Assembly: GCA_045546775.1 (NCBI GenBank)
Contig: JAZQDM010000098.1
Location: forward strand, 1 to 35,592
Source of the DNA: RGIG3002 sp045546775
GTDB lineage: Bacteria; Bacillota; Clostridia; Lachnospirales; Lachnospiraceae
Direction of reading: 5' to 3'
DNA length: 35,592 bases
Part shown: in pieces, positions 7,819-16,577 of the stretch
How the letters are laid out: each line of letters starts with the position of its first letter
Numbering within the stretch: position 1 is the first letter of the stretch
The notes under the pieces: model-generated
The model's input: only the letters and a program-made list of their open reading frames with translations
The model's database searches: none
Told to the model about the DNA's origin: nothing
Translations under genes and position numbers: made by a program

Positions 7819-9174
7819 TTATTTTAAAATATCTTTGATATCGTGAAGTCCTTTTTCTACCGTCACGACAACTACCGTATCGCCTACGCTAATGACACTT
7901 TGTCCACCCGGTGTAATAATATTGCCTTTATGCTGAATACAACATATCAAAAGGTCATCTTTCAAATTCAGCTCCTGAAGCGGCACACCTACAACCGGAG
8001 AATTTTCCTTTACTGAAAAAGCGAGTGCCTCCACACGGTTATCATTCAAACGATACAACGTCTCTATATTGCTTCCGATAGAGTTTTGTTTTGCACGGAC
8101 ATACTGGATAATCGACTCTGCCGTAATATATTTTGGATATATAACCGTTCCGATATCCAACTCTTCTATAATTTCATCATACGCAATTCTGTGAACATGG
8201 GTAATCAGTTTTGCCTTGGAAAAACGCTTTGCAAACAAAGAAAGCATAATATTTTCTTCGTCAAAATTTGTAAGGGTCACAAAAGCCTCTGTATGTTTCA
8301 CACCTTCTTCCAGCAAAAGATCCCTGTCAGTTCCGTCTCCGTATATAATAAGAGCCTGTGGCAAAAGTTCGCTCAGTTCCTCACAACGCTTTTTGTCTTT
8401 TTCGATAATTTTGATTTGTACGCCCATCGCAATCAACTGCTTCGCCAAATAAAAAGCAGTCTCGCCGCCACCGATTATCATCACATGTTTTGCTCTCGTC
8501 GTAGCAGCACCCATTTTTTTAAAAAATTTAACTGCATTGGCAGAAGTCGCCACAATCGAAATCGTATCTTTTTCTTTTAACACAAAATTACCATCCGGAA
8601 TAATTACTTCGTCGCCTCGCACAACCACACACACGAGCACATCGCAGCCAAGTTTTCCGGAAATATCTTTAAGTGGCATTTCGTGCAAAAGATTACCTTC
8701 CGAAATTTTGTAACTGATAAGCTCTATTTTCCCTTTTGCAAACGTATCAATCTTTTCCGCAGAAGGGAACTTTAAAACACGCTCTATCTCCCGTGCCGCC
8801 GCATACTCCGGGTTGATAATCATGGACAAACCAAGCTCGTCTTTGATAAATCCTACTTCCCTGCTGTAATCAGGATTGCGCACTCTTGCAATGGTCTGAC
8901 ATCCACCGGCTTTCTTTGCAATAAGACAACAGAGCAAATTTAACTCATCCGAACCGGTTACCGCAATCAAAAGATCCGCCTCATTTACACCGGCCTCTAA
9001 CTGTACACTAAAACTTGCACCGTTTCCAACAACACCCATTACATCAAATGTATTGGATAAATTTTCAACTTTTCTTATTTTTTCGTCAACAATTGTAATG
9101 TTGTGCCCTTCTTGACTAAGCTGCTCCGCCAAAGTTGCTCCAACATTTCCGCATCCTACAATGATGATACGCAT
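7819..9174 (-). CDS. trkA: Potassium uptake regulatory subunit TrkA
   Basis: A 451-residue cytoplasmic protein with two RCK_N (TrkA-N) and two RCK_C (TrkA-C) domains in tandem. The first nucleotide-binding site is IIVGCGNVGATLAEQL (residues 3-18) and the second IIGGGETAFYLAKQL (about 233). The duplicated architecture separates TrkA from the single-domain KtrA. It forms the gating ring beneath TrkH and senses NAD(H)/ATP, and in Firmicutes the RCK_C part may bind c-di-AMP (family knowledge). The start is fixed by AGGAGG upstream of 9174. It is the first gene of the three-gene transcript from the promoter at 9211-9238. Confidence 0.95.
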   Translation of the reverse strand: MRIIIVGCGNVGATLAEQLSQEGHNITIVDEKIRKVENLSNTFDVMGVVGNGASFSVQLEAGVNEADLLIAVTGSDELNLLCCLIAKKAGGCQTIARVRNPDYSREVGFIKDELGLSMIINPEYAAAREIERVLKFPSAEKIDTFAKGKIELISYKISEGNLLHEMPLKDISGKLGCDVLVCVVVRGDEVIIPDGNFVLKEKDTISIVATSANAVKFFKKMGAATTRAKHVMIIGGGETAFYLAKQLIAMGVQIKIIEKDKKRCEELSELLPQALIIYGDGTDRDLLLEEGVKHTEAFVTLTNFDEENIMLSLFAKRFSKAKLITHVHRIAYDEIIEELDIGTVIYPKYITAESIIQYVRAKQNSIGSNIETLYRLNDNRVEALAFSVKENSPVVGVPLQELNLKDDLLICCIQHKGNIITPGGQSVISVGDTVVVVTVEKGLHDIKDILK

Positions 9175-9210
9175 TTTTCTTCTTCCTCCGCATTACAATA
9201 TCTACGCACA

Positions 9211-9238
9211 ATTATATCACTTCTGTTACAAAGTACAA
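9211..9238 (-). promoter_or_regulatory. Promoter for trkA-trkH
   Basis: On the minus strand: a perfect TATAAT (9216-9211) preceded directly by TGA (extended -10), with TTGTAC (9238-9233) 16 bases upstream as a weak -35. It lies 37 bases before trkA, in the short gap after the HpaII-like gene. Confidence 0.6.
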
Positions 9239-9258
9239 TATTTATTGCCACTCTGCTT

Positions 9259-9846
9259 CTACAACACAATATCTATTGCCAAGTTGACATACTGTCTGCC
9301 TGCATGTTCATACAAATAGCCCAGATTTTTGGTCTGGTGTGGTGCACGAACGGTACAAACATCTAACAAAAACTGTCCAAATTCCACTGTCTGCGCACCA
9401 TGAAAGCAGACTGTCCGATTCCCGGATTCCACAACAATATTTCGCACAATGTCTTTGCTGTTTCCATCCCACTCCTGTTCCGGTCCAATCCCTAACGCGG
9501 CGGCAACAAGCCATTGTCTGATTTTTTCTTCGTAAATCCACTGTTCCGAAAAACCGATGCTGTTTTGTTTTGCCAATTGCTGCACAAGTGCCCGTAACGA
9601 ACTTTCTTTCCCTTGGTTAACATAATACAAAAACACAAGATTCGTATAAATCAGGGGTAAATTGGAATCTATATGCAGCAAATTGCGATAAAAAACGGGA
9701 TTTAAAAATCCTGCCGGTTTCATCGCAGATGCCTTCTTAATTATATCCACTGCATCCAGTCGGCTATCGCCCTGCGCGTCCACACCTTCCAGACAAATCC
9801 GAACGCCTACCTCACTTCCGTACCCAAGTAAAACTGTCTCTTCCAT
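9259..9846 (-). CDS. HpaII-family restriction endonuclease-like fragment (C-terminal half)
   Basis: A 195-residue protein whose sequence from about residue 30 onward fits the C-terminal half of HpaII-type restriction enzymes. The order of elements is FYRNLLHIDSNLP (52-64), a helical stretch, EEKIRQWLVAAALGIGP (106-122), then VCFHG..EFGQFLLD (136-152) and a G-Y-E-YVNLAI ending like the family's G-Y-E-KLN terminus. Full-length members are about 350 residues; the N-terminal part holding the nuclease residues is absent here, and VanZ-like sequence lies directly upstream. The ATG at 9846 follows GAGGGAAGG. No methyltransferase gene is nearby. It may be a decayed enzyme or a stand-alone domain. The family call is from memory of the fold pattern and is moderate. 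Confidence 0.5.
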   Translation of the reverse strand: MEETVLLGYGSEVGVRICLEGVDAQGDSRLDAVDIIKKASAMKPAGFLNPVFYRNLLHIDSNLPLIYTNLVFLYYVNQGKESSLRALVQQLAKQNSIGFSEQWIYEEKIRQWLVAAALGIGPEQEWDGNSKDIVRNIVVESGNRTVCFHGAQTVEFGQFLLDVCTVRAPHQTKNLGYLYEHAGRQYVNLAIDIVL

Positions 9847-9870
9847 ACCTTCCCTCACTTGCAAACGAAG

Positions 9871-10398
9871 TTATTTTTTTGAAAGCGGACGAAAGATTGT
9901 CATTCTTCCGGTCCACCCTACAATTCTTGTCACAATGATACCAAAAAACACACCAATACTGTCAATTAACACATCCTTCTTTGACGGATATCTTCCGGAA
10001 ACAAAAGACTGATGATATTCGTCCAGCACGGCAAATCCGACACAGAACATCCCCGCCACAAGCATAAGCACAATTCCCCGTACGCCATATACATAAAGTG
10101 GAAACGCTACCGCTACCGCCAGCACAAAATACTCTATCACATGCGCCAGTTTACGTACGTAATGTTCTATTTTTTCGGATATATGTTCAATCTGTTCCTC
10201 GCTAAACCCCAAATCCAATTTTTCATTTATGATTTCAACAATGCTGTTGCTTACTTTACCGCTTAATTGCGAAGAATCGGTTGCTGTCTGTGCAGAAAAC
10301 GATGTAATAAAATACATAATGATGAGTGCCGGCAAAAACGACATCGGTTTTAATATAAAGCGCAGAAATTTCTTTAAAAACATACAAAATGCTGTCAT
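9871..10398 (-). CDS. VanZ-family membrane protein
   Basis: A 175-residue protein with about four hydrophobic segments (around 10-35, 85-105, 107-125, 140-160). It carries the VanZ family signature: VRKLAHVIEYFVLAVAV, then DEYHQSFVSGRYPSKKDVLIDSIG. VanZ gives low-level teicoplanin resistance in enterococci by an unknown mechanism, but most chromosomal relatives have no known role. The start at 10398 has GAGGAG 7 bases upstream. The gene is followed 24 bases later by the HpaII-like fragment, probably on the same transcript. Resistance should not be inferred from this hit alone. Confidence 0.85.
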   Translation of the reverse strand: MTAFCMFLKKFLRFILKPMSFLPALIIMYFITSFSAQTATDSSQLSGKVSNSIVEIINEKLDLGFSEEQIEHISEKIEHYVRKLAHVIEYFVLAVAVAFPLYVYGVRGIVLMLVAGMFCVGFAVLDEYHQSFVSGRYPSKKDVLIDSIGVFFGIIVTRIVGWTGRMTIFRPLSKK

Positions 10399-10441
10399 AT
10401 TTCTACTCCTCTCCTCGTCTGTGTTTGCATAATATTTTTAT

Positions 10442-10470
10442 TTGCAATTATACACAATATTCGCTATTCT
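10442..10470 (+). promoter_or_regulatory. Promoter for azlC-azlD
   Basis: TTGCAA (10442-10447), 17-base spacer, TATTCT (10465-10470), 72 bases before azlC. On the opposite strand a TATAAT (10452-10447) overlaps it and could serve the vanZ-like gene, so the two divergent transcripts may share this site. A perfect 10-bp palindrome GAAGTACTTC lies just downstream (10491-10500) and is a possible operator. Confidence 0.45.
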
Positions 10471-10541
10471 ATATATTGGTATTATAAAAAGAAGTACTTC
10501 GAATTGCAAATGAAATCTCTGCGGAAAGGCGGATTGTACAT

Positions 10542-11273
10542 ATGAAAAAAGACAACAAACTATGTTTTCGGAAAGGCATGCAACACGGAATCCCTATTTC
10601 TTTAGGGTACTTGGCCGTATCTTTTACCCTTGGAATTGCTGCAAAAAATGCAGGCATGACCGCCTGGCAGGCAACCCTTACCAGTATGCTTGTCAATGCA
10701 TCCGCCGGACAGTATGCCGGCTTTACACTGATTGCCGCCGGTGCGAGCTATGTAGAAATGGCTATTATGATACTGGTTGCAAACGCGCGCTATTTGTTAA
10801 TGTCCTGCGCCCTAAGCCAAAAACTGTCGCCGGAAACAAAATTCCCACACCGCTTTTTGATTGGTTTTGACATTACAGACGAGATATTCGGCATATCCAT
10901 GGCTTATCCCGGAAAATTAAATCCTTTTTATACATACGGTGCCATGCTTGTTTCCATTCCCGGATGGGCACTGGGCACCTTCTTAGGTGTGCTTTGTGGC
11001 AACATACTTCCGGCAAGTGTTGTAAGTGCACTCAGCGTCGGCTTGTACGGCATGTTCCTTGCCATTATCATTCCGCCGGCACGCAAAAACAAAATCATAG
11101 CTGTTTTAGTTGTGCTTTCCATGACAGCAAGCTTTATCTTTTCAAAGGTTCCTGCGTTCAGTACTATTTCTTCCGGTATGCGCATCATTATTTTGACTGT
11201 TGTAATTTCCGGTCTTGCGGCAATACTGTTTCCGGTTCCGCAGGAAGATGAAACCGCAAAGAAAGAGGTGTGA
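10542..11273 (+). CDS. azlC: AzlC-family branched-chain amino acid exporter, large subunit
   Basis: A 243-residue membrane protein that works with AzlD to export branched-chain amino acids or their analogues (as known for AzlCD/BrnFE). The N-terminal FRKGMQHGIPISLGYLAVSFTLG and the following ASAGQYAGFTLIAAGASYVEMAIMILVANARYLLMS are strongly typical. About seven hydrophobic segments are visible. The ATG at 10542 is preceded by AAAGGCGG. It is one of only two plus-strand genes and overlaps the region where azlD begins. Confidence 0.93.
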   Translation: MKKDNKLCFRKGMQHGIPISLGYLAVSFTLGIAAKNAGMTAWQATLTSMLVNASAGQYAGFTLIAAGASYVEMAIMILVANARYLLMSCALSQKLSPETKFPHRFLIGFDITDEIFGISMAYPGKLNPFYTYGAMLVSIPGWALGTFLGVLCGNILPASVVSALSVGLYGMFLAIIIPPARKNKIIAVLVVLSMTASFIFSKVPAFSTISSGMRIIILTVVISGLAAILFPVPQEDETAKKEV

Positions 11274-11275
11274 CA

Positions 11276-11590
11276 ATGATGACAAACAACGTTTACATAT
11301 ACATACTTATTATGGCACTGGTCAGTTATCTTATTCGCGTACTGCCTCTTACTTTAATCCGGAAAGAAATCAAAAATCGAACGATTCGTTCTTTTCTCTT
11401 TTATGTGCCTTATGTGACACTGGCAGTCATGACATTTCCGGCTATATTGGAAGCCACAAACAGTACCTGGTCCGGCCTTGTTGCACTTATTGTAGGAATG
11501 GTTTTGGCATGGTTTGGAAGAAGTCTCTTTCAAGTGGCCGTCTTTTCCTGCCTGGCCGTTTTTGTTGTAGAGTTTTTTATGAAATTATAA
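11276..11590 (+). CDS. azlD: AzlD-family branched-chain amino acid exporter, small subunit
   Basis: A 104-residue membrane protein with three to four helices, the small partner of AzlC. The YLIRVLPLTLI stretch near the N-terminus and the later STWSGLVALIVGMVLAWFGRSL are family-like. The ATG at 11276 lies 2 bases after the azlC stop and has GAGG 7 bases upstream. A GTG at 11270 overlapping the azlC stop is an alternative start. Translation is probably coupled to azlC. It is followed by a bidirectional terminator. Confidence 0.92.
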   Translation: MMTNNVYIYILIMALVSYLIRVLPLTLIRKEIKNRTIRSFLFYVPYVTLAVMTFPAILEATNSTWSGLVALIVGMVLAWFGRSLFQVAVFSCLAVFVVEFFMKL

Positions 11591-11605
11591 AAAATCGGTT
11601 TACGC

Positions 11606-11646
11606 AAAAATACGCATCTCCTAAAAAGGAAATGCGTATTTTTTTA
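11606..11646. terminator. Bidirectional intrinsic terminator between azlD and the chemoreceptor gene
   Basis: Stem AATACGCAT (11609-11617) / ATGCGTATT (11632-11640), continued by an imperfect CTCC/GGA pair, with a T-run on the plus strand (seven T) and AAAAA on the left giving a T-run for the minus strand. It separates the convergent azlCD and chemotaxis operons. Confidence 0.8.
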
Positions 11647-11659
11647 TTGCTCTTGCATT

Positions 11660-13456
11660 TTAGTATTTGCCAAAATCTCCGTCCAGAGAAATAATCTGTT
11701 CGTTGTAGTTGCCTGCTGCATAAGAAGGTGTAGCCTCATATTCTGCGGCATATCCGCCATGCACACCGGATTTTAATTTATAATTTGCAACCAGTTTTCG
11801 AAGCGTTGCCGCCTGATTGGACAACTCTTCACTTGCTGCTGCACACTGTTCGCTTGTTGCAGAGTTTGTCTGTACCACGGAGGATACTTGTCCGATGGCC
11901 TGGTTGATTTGAGATACCGCTGTCGCCTGGTCATTGGACGCCTGTGCAATGTTGCTGATTAAACCAACAATCTGGTCGATGGATTTTACAATTTCATCCA
12001 ACGACTGTGCAGTCTGTTCTGCAAGCTTCGTGCCGTTGTTTACTTTATGAATAGAATCTTCAATCATTTCTGCTGTTTCACTTGCTGCGGAAGCACTCTT
12101 TGCTGCCAGATTTCTTACTTCCTCTGCTACCACCGCAAAGCCTTTTCCGTGCACACCTGCTCTTGCTGCTTCCACCGCTGCATTCAGTGCAAGAATATTG
12201 GTCTGGAACGCAATGTCATCGATTACTTTGATAATCTTGGAAATGGTTTCGGAGGCATCGTTAATGTCTTCCATGGCATGAATCATCGCTTTCATCTGGT
12301 CATTTCCGGAAACAGCCATTTCTTTTACATTATGTACCAAATCGTTTGCTTCACTTGCTTTGGACGCATTGTCTTTTGTATGTACTGCGATATCGTCCAT
12401 CGCAACCGTTACCTGCTCAATGGCACTTGCCTGCTGTGTGGAACCTTGTGCCAACGACTGGCTTGCCGTAGCAACCTGCTCTGCGCCAACCGTAACCTGA
12501 TTGGTAGACTCTTTAATATTGCCGATTGTTTTGTTGTTGTCACGTACCAATTTCTGCAACGCTTTTCCAAGAATATCTTTATCACTTCTTGGTTCTACCG
12601 ATACGGTCATGTCGCCGTTTGCCATTTTTTCAGCAACCTGCGCCTGTTCTTTGATGGTTTCTGTCATTTTTGCAAACTCGTCAAGAACAGCGCCCATATC
12701 ATCGTCATACAATTTTGTACAATCTACTTCCACATCGCCCACTGCCAATTTTTGTGCAGCTTCTGATAAGCGTTTCATCGGCACAGTAATGGATTTAAGA
12801 AGGAATACAATCTCCACTCCTGCAAAAAACATTGCAACAATAAAGATGATGGAAAGAATCACACGCACACGCTCTACCTGTCCGTCAATGGATGCCGTTG
12901 TATCTTCGCCTGCCTGTAAAAGCACTGCAATGAGTTCATCCAATGCAACTTCTGCGTTATTTGCCAAAGGTGTTGCTGTATTTACCAACTCCTGTTTTGC
13001 TTTTTCCAAATTCCCTGCTTCAACATAAGAGATTATTTTCTGCATGCATACATCGTACTGGTCAATATAAGAAATGTACTTTTCATACGAAGAAACAATG
13101 TTTGCATCATAGTCTCCGATGCGTTCGCTGAAGGATGTCAGATAAAACACGGCATCTTCGATAGAAGCACTTACTTTCTCCATCTCATCCGAACGTTTTG
13201 CCTCGTTATGTTCATACAAGTAAAGTGCATTCTGGAGGTGTACTTTTACTTCACTAAAGTTTGCGGCTGTCATGCTTAATTCCATGGAGCCTTCTCCGTA
13301 ATTAAAGTATCTCTCATTATGAGTTGCATTAAACTTAGAAACAAACAACGATGCCATTGTTGCAACAATAACTATAATCGCAATCATCGATGTACTGAAA
13401 ACTGTTAATTTTGCTTTTACTGTCATATTTAGTCCTAAAACTCTCAACTTCTTCAT
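11660..13456 (-). CDS. Methyl-accepting chemotaxis protein (4HB sensor, HAMP)
   Basis: A 598-residue transmembrane chemoreceptor. Order: cytoplasmic start, membrane helix about 18-40, an extracellular all-helical domain of about 165 residues (four-helix-bundle type), second membrane helix about 205-228, HAMP (LLKSITVPMKRLSEAAQKLAVGDV) and the signalling hairpin whose tip reads DDIAFQTNILALNAAVEAAR followed by GFAVVAEEVRNLA. The tip is the CheA/CheW contact site. The C-terminus lacks a CheR-binding NWETF-like pentapeptide. The ATG follows CGGAGGAAAT. It is the last gene of the chemotaxis operon, 17 bases after cheW, so it is probably a dedicated receptor for this array. Ligand unknown. Confidence 0.95.
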   Translation of the reverse strand: MKKLRVLGLNMTVKAKLTVFSTSMIAIIVIVATMASLFVSKFNATHNERYFNYGEGSMELSMTAANFSEVKVHLQNALYLYEHNEAKRSDEMEKVSASIEDAVFYLTSFSERIGDYDANIVSSYEKYISYIDQYDVCMQKIISYVEAGNLEKAKQELVNTATPLANNAEVALDELIAVLLQAGEDTTASIDGQVERVRVILSIIFIVAMFFAGVEIVFLLKSITVPMKRLSEAAQKLAVGDVEVDCTKLYDDDMGAVLDEFAKMTETIKEQAQVAEKMANGDMTVSVEPRSDKDILGKALQKLVRDNNKTIGNIKESTNQVTVGAEQVATASQSLAQGSTQQASAIEQVTVAMDDIAVHTKDNASKASEANDLVHNVKEMAVSGNDQMKAMIHAMEDINDASETISKIIKVIDDIAFQTNILALNAAVEAARAGVHGKGFAVVAEEVRNLAAKSASAASETAEMIEDSIHKVNNGTKLAEQTAQSLDEIVKSIDQIVGLISNIAQASNDQATAVSQINQAIGQVSSVVQTNSATSEQCAAASEELSNQAATLRKLVANYKLKSGVHGGYAAEYEATPSYAAGNYNEQIISLDGDFGKY

Positions 13457-13473
13457 GGCCTATTTCCTCCGTC

Positions 13474-13977
13474 TTAATCTTCCTCTTGTATTTCTACGAT
13501 AGCTTCCAAATCTTCATCCTTAATCAATTTTTCCGGATTTAACAACAGCTTCACTTTATCGCCTGTTTTCGCCAACCCGTAAACATATTTGTTATGCTCG
13601 TTTTCCCGCTTTCCAAGCGTAGGCGGCGGAACAATGTCTTCATCCGAAATCGTGTCGACTTCCGCTATTTTTTCTACAATCAATCCGACAACCGTCGATT
13701 TTACATTGATTACAATAATACATGTCCGGTCCGTGTATTCTATCGGTTCCATACCAAACCGTATACGAACATCAATGACGGGAATGATTTTTCCACGAAG
13801 ATTAATCAATCCTTTAATGTAATCTTCCACTTCCGGAATCATCGTAATCGGTTGCATTACAATGATTTCATTTACATAACTGATACTAATGCCAAAAGTT
13901 TCTTTGCCCGTCTGAAAGGTCATATATTTGCCTTTTTGCGTATCTTCCAGCATTTCGTCTTTGAACTCTTCCACCAT
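13474..13977 (-). CDS. cheW: Chemotaxis adaptor CheW
   Basis: A 167-residue single-domain SH3-like protein that bridges receptors to CheA. Family motifs visible are YMTFQTGKETFGISISYVNEI, INLRGKIIPVIDVRIRFGM and a later GLIVEKIAEV. The ATG at 13977 follows AAAGGAG, which overlaps the cheA stop, so the two are translationally coupled. It has a slightly extended acidic N- and C-terminus compared with a minimal CheW. Confidence 0.95.
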   Translation of the reverse strand: MVEEFKDEMLEDTQKGKYMTFQTGKETFGISISYVNEIIVMQPITMIPEVEDYIKGLINLRGKIIPVIDVRIRFGMEPIEYTDRTCIIVINVKSTVVGLIVEKIAEVDTISDEDIVPPPTLGKRENEHNKYVYGLAKTGDKVKLLLNPEKLIKDEDLEAIVEIQEED

Positions 13978-13980
13978 GCA

Positions 13981-16104
13981 CTAGCTCCTTTCCTCTTCTT
14001 GTATCAATCCGGCAATATCAAGAATTAGTGCAATACTACCGTCTCCCAATTGGGTGCATCCCGATAAGCCCTTTACTTTTTTGACATAAGACGGAATCGG
14101 TTTGACTACGATTTCCTGCTCTTGTATCAACTGGTCTATCAAAATGCATATTTGTTGTCCTTCGTGTTCCAACACAACAACGATACCGTTGTCTACACGC
14201 ACTTTTTCGCCCGGCAACTGATATTTTTCATTCAGACGGATAAACGGATAACATTCGCCGCGAAGCATAATGTACTCTTCTCCGTCCGGCTCCTGTACAA
14301 TGGCATCTTCCGTAAGCCTTACAAATTCTTTGACAGACGATGTCTCGATGACAAAGGAAGAACCGCCTACCTTTACAACAATACCGTTTATAATGGCCAG
14401 TGTTAACGGAATGACCAGCGTCATCTCCGAACCAAAACCTTCTTTGCTGTCGATGTCCAGTTTACCGCCTACGGACTGTATGTTCTTTACAACAACGTCC
14501 ATACCGACGCCGCGTCCGGAATATTCCGTGACAACTTCCTTTGTGGAAAATCCGGGCAATGTAATAAACCGGTATATTTCTTTATCTTCAAATTCCGTTA
14601 TTTCTTTATTGCCAATCAGGCCGTTATTTTTTGCTTTTTCGTACAGCTTTTCTTTCTTTAAACCTTTACCGTCATCACGCACACATATGTACACTTTTCC
14701 GCCTTCGTTTTTGGCTTCCAATGTAATCTTTCCTTTGGCCGGTTTGCCAAGTGCAATTCTGTCCTCCGGATTTTCTTCTATGCCGTGGTCCACGGAATTT
14801 CGCACAAGATGCATAAGCGGGTCGGAAATATGTTCAATAATATTCTTGTCCACTTCCGTTTCTTCCCCGATCACTTCCAGCTCGATGTCTTTGCCAAGCT
14901 TTCTGGAAACATCAAACACGATACGTTTCATTTTTTGGAACGTATTGGTAAGCGGCATCATTCGCATGGACATAATAACTTCCTGCAATTCGGTTGTTAA
15001 TTTTGTCAGCTGCGCTGATGCTTTTTGGAAATTGGAAAGCTCAAGTCCCGGCACTTTCAAATCCGGATTTTGCATCACAACTGCTTCCGCAATCACAATC
15101 TCGCCGATCAAATCCATCAACGCATCCATTTTTTCTACGCTGACACTGATAATACTCTGTTGCTTCGGCTGATTTTTCGCAAGCGTCTTTCCTTTTCCGG
15201 TTTCTTTTGCTTTTACGACGTAATCACCGGGTGCAGGCGCTTTCTTTTCTGCCGGCTTTGCCTCTTCCTTATCATCCAGATTTATGATGATTGGCTGCGG
15301 TTCCTGCACATCTCCTGCCAGGCCTCTTGCGTACTCTGCTGCCGTAATCTCGTCAAAATCTATTTTTTCTGCTTCCGAGGAATCGATAAGACCGATGATT
15401 TCATCTTTCAGGCTTTTCGTCTGCAAAAGCATGTGGAAGCCTTCTGCCAAAATCACATCGGCACTTGCCTCGTTTGTAATAATATCATCCGGCGAATACA
15501 ACAAATCTTCCGCCACTTCTTTTAATGCGTATGTCGCGGAATAAGCGCGGATGTTACTCATCTGCGTGTCATTTTTGTAGTGAATTACAATCCGGTAAAA
15601 ATGACTGTCGGAACCGGCTACCGGCGCAATATAAAACTGACTCGGCTCTTCGTGTTTATTTTCACGCGGGAGTCTGATTCCCTGCTCTTTGATTTCTCCT
15701 TTAATGCATCCCAGAAACTCTTCCAACTCTTTTAAAAGTTCTTCTTCTGTTCCGTCTGCCGCTTCTCCGTTTTTGATTTTATCCAACTCACCTGTAATAA
15801 AATCAGACACGGCAAGTACTTTTTCTACCAGTTCCAAATGGGGCACATTATCGGGGTGAGACTCTCTCAAGTAATAAAAAACATCTTCCAGCTTATGGGA
15901 CACTTTTGTGATGTTTTCGTACATCATAATACCCGAGGAACCTTTGATGGTATGCATGATACGAAAGATTTCATTGATGTCATCATCGTCAAAACAGTCT
16001 GCATCCTGCTTTTCCAGTATGATTCCTTCCAGCTTTTCTAACAGCTGTGTACTTTCATACAGAAACATATCTAACATTCCATCTACGTTAAATTCTTCTG
16101 CCAT
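13981..16104 (-). CDS. cheA: Chemotaxis histidine kinase CheA
   Basis: A 707-residue kinase with full domain order. P1/Hpt has phospho-acceptor H51 in IMHTIKGSSG. A P2-like segment follows (about 160-260) and then an acidic/basic linker. P3, the dimerisation helices, includes VEKMDALMDLIGEIVIAE. P4 ATPase has the H/N box HLVRNSVDHGIE, DDGKGLK and GRGVGMDVV. P5, the CheW-like domain, ends at DIAGLIQ. On receptor input it autophosphorylates and passes phosphate to CheY and CheB. The ATG follows GAAGGAG. It lies between the CheY-like gene and cheW, as expected for one operon. Confidence 0.97.
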   Translation of the reverse strand: MAEEFNVDGMLDMFLYESTQLLEKLEGIILEKQDADCFDDDDINEIFRIMHTIKGSSGIMMYENITKVSHKLEDVFYYLRESHPDNVPHLELVEKVLAVSDFITGELDKIKNGEAADGTEEELLKELEEFLGCIKGEIKEQGIRLPRENKHEEPSQFYIAPVAGSDSHFYRIVIHYKNDTQMSNIRAYSATYALKEVAEDLLYSPDDIITNEASADVILAEGFHMLLQTKSLKDEIIGLIDSSEAEKIDFDEITAAEYARGLAGDVQEPQPIIINLDDKEEAKPAEKKAPAPGDYVVKAKETGKGKTLAKNQPKQQSIISVSVEKMDALMDLIGEIVIAEAVVMQNPDLKVPGLELSNFQKASAQLTKLTTELQEVIMSMRMMPLTNTFQKMKRIVFDVSRKLGKDIELEVIGEETEVDKNIIEHISDPLMHLVRNSVDHGIEENPEDRIALGKPAKGKITLEAKNEGGKVYICVRDDGKGLKKEKLYEKAKNNGLIGNKEITEFEDKEIYRFITLPGFSTKEVVTEYSGRGVGMDVVVKNIQSVGGKLDIDSKEGFGSEMTLVIPLTLAIINGIVVKVGGSSFVIETSSVKEFVRLTEDAIVQEPDGEEYIMLRGECYPFIRLNEKYQLPGEKVRVDNGIVVVLEHEGQQICILIDQLIQEQEIVVKPIPSYVKKVKGLSGCTQLGDGSIALILDIAGLIQEEERS

Positions 16105-16141
16105 ACTGTCTCCTTCCCGTCCTATTTGTGTTTCTTTCTGC

Positions 16142-16534
16142 TTAAATCAAACCTAATTTTTGTAAAACCTTCTCAAATTTTTCTACATCAATCGGTTTGC
16201 CGGAATATGCTTCGCATCCTAACTCAAATGCCATTTTTACATTGCGTTCTTCGTTCAACGCTGTAGTCATGATAATTTTGGCCTTCTTTTCTTTTGGAAT
16301 CTGCTTTTCTGCCTCGATGTCACGGATTGCTTTTAACACCTGATACCCGTCAAGCACCGGCATCATTACATCCAGACAAATCAAATCGTATGGCTCATCA
16401 TCTTCCAACGCCATCATAAAAGCATCTACCGCTTCTTCGCCATCTACCGTCACATCGCATTCCCCATACTGTGACAAATACTTGTCCATAAATTTACGAC
16501 TCGCAAAATCATCCTCTGCCAATAAAATTTTCAT
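16142..16534 (-). CDS. CheY-like response regulator
   Basis: A 130-residue stand-alone receiver domain. The acidic pair is in LLAEDD, the phospho-acceptor is D55 in LICLDVMMPVLDG, a conserved T lies in IIMTTAL and a K in YSGKPID. With no output domain and placed between cheB and cheA, it is the natural phosphate target of this CheA and probably the output to the motor or another effector. The start at 16534 (MKILLAEDD) follows AAAGGAG; the frame is open a further nine codons upstream without a better site. It is called CheY-like because several Lachnospiraceae carry more than one. Confidence 0.88.
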   Translation of the reverse strand: MKILLAEDDFASRKFMDKYLSQYGECDVTVDGEEAVDAFMMALEDDEPYDLICLDVMMPVLDGYQVLKAIRDIEAEKQIPKEKKAKIIMTTALNEERNVKMAFELGCEAYSGKPIDVEKFEKVLQKLGLI

Positions 16535-16577
16535 GTCGTTCTCCTTTCTGTTTCGTACCACGTCGCATCCTTATTTT

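Noticed and set aside
9175..9258. A c-di-AMP riboswitch upstream of trkA
   Set aside because: The gap is only 84 bases and holds a promoter; there is no room for the large conserved fold.
9259..9846. An active restriction-modification system
   Set aside because: The nuclease half and any methyltransferase are missing, so activity cannot be supported.
9871..10398. Glycopeptide resistance from the VanZ-like gene
   Set aside because: No vanA/H/X/R/S genes are present and chromosomal VanZ-family proteins are mostly of unknown function.
12047..13028. Long plus-strand frames opposite the chemoreceptor gene
   Set aside because: They are antisense shadows of the helical chemoreceptor coding sequence, cysteine/phenylalanine- or serine-rich and without start signals.
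14270..15172. A 300-codon plus-strand open frame
   Set aside because: It lies wholly antisense to cheA, whose domains are all intact; it has no ribosome site and a serine/proline-rich product typical of shadow frames.
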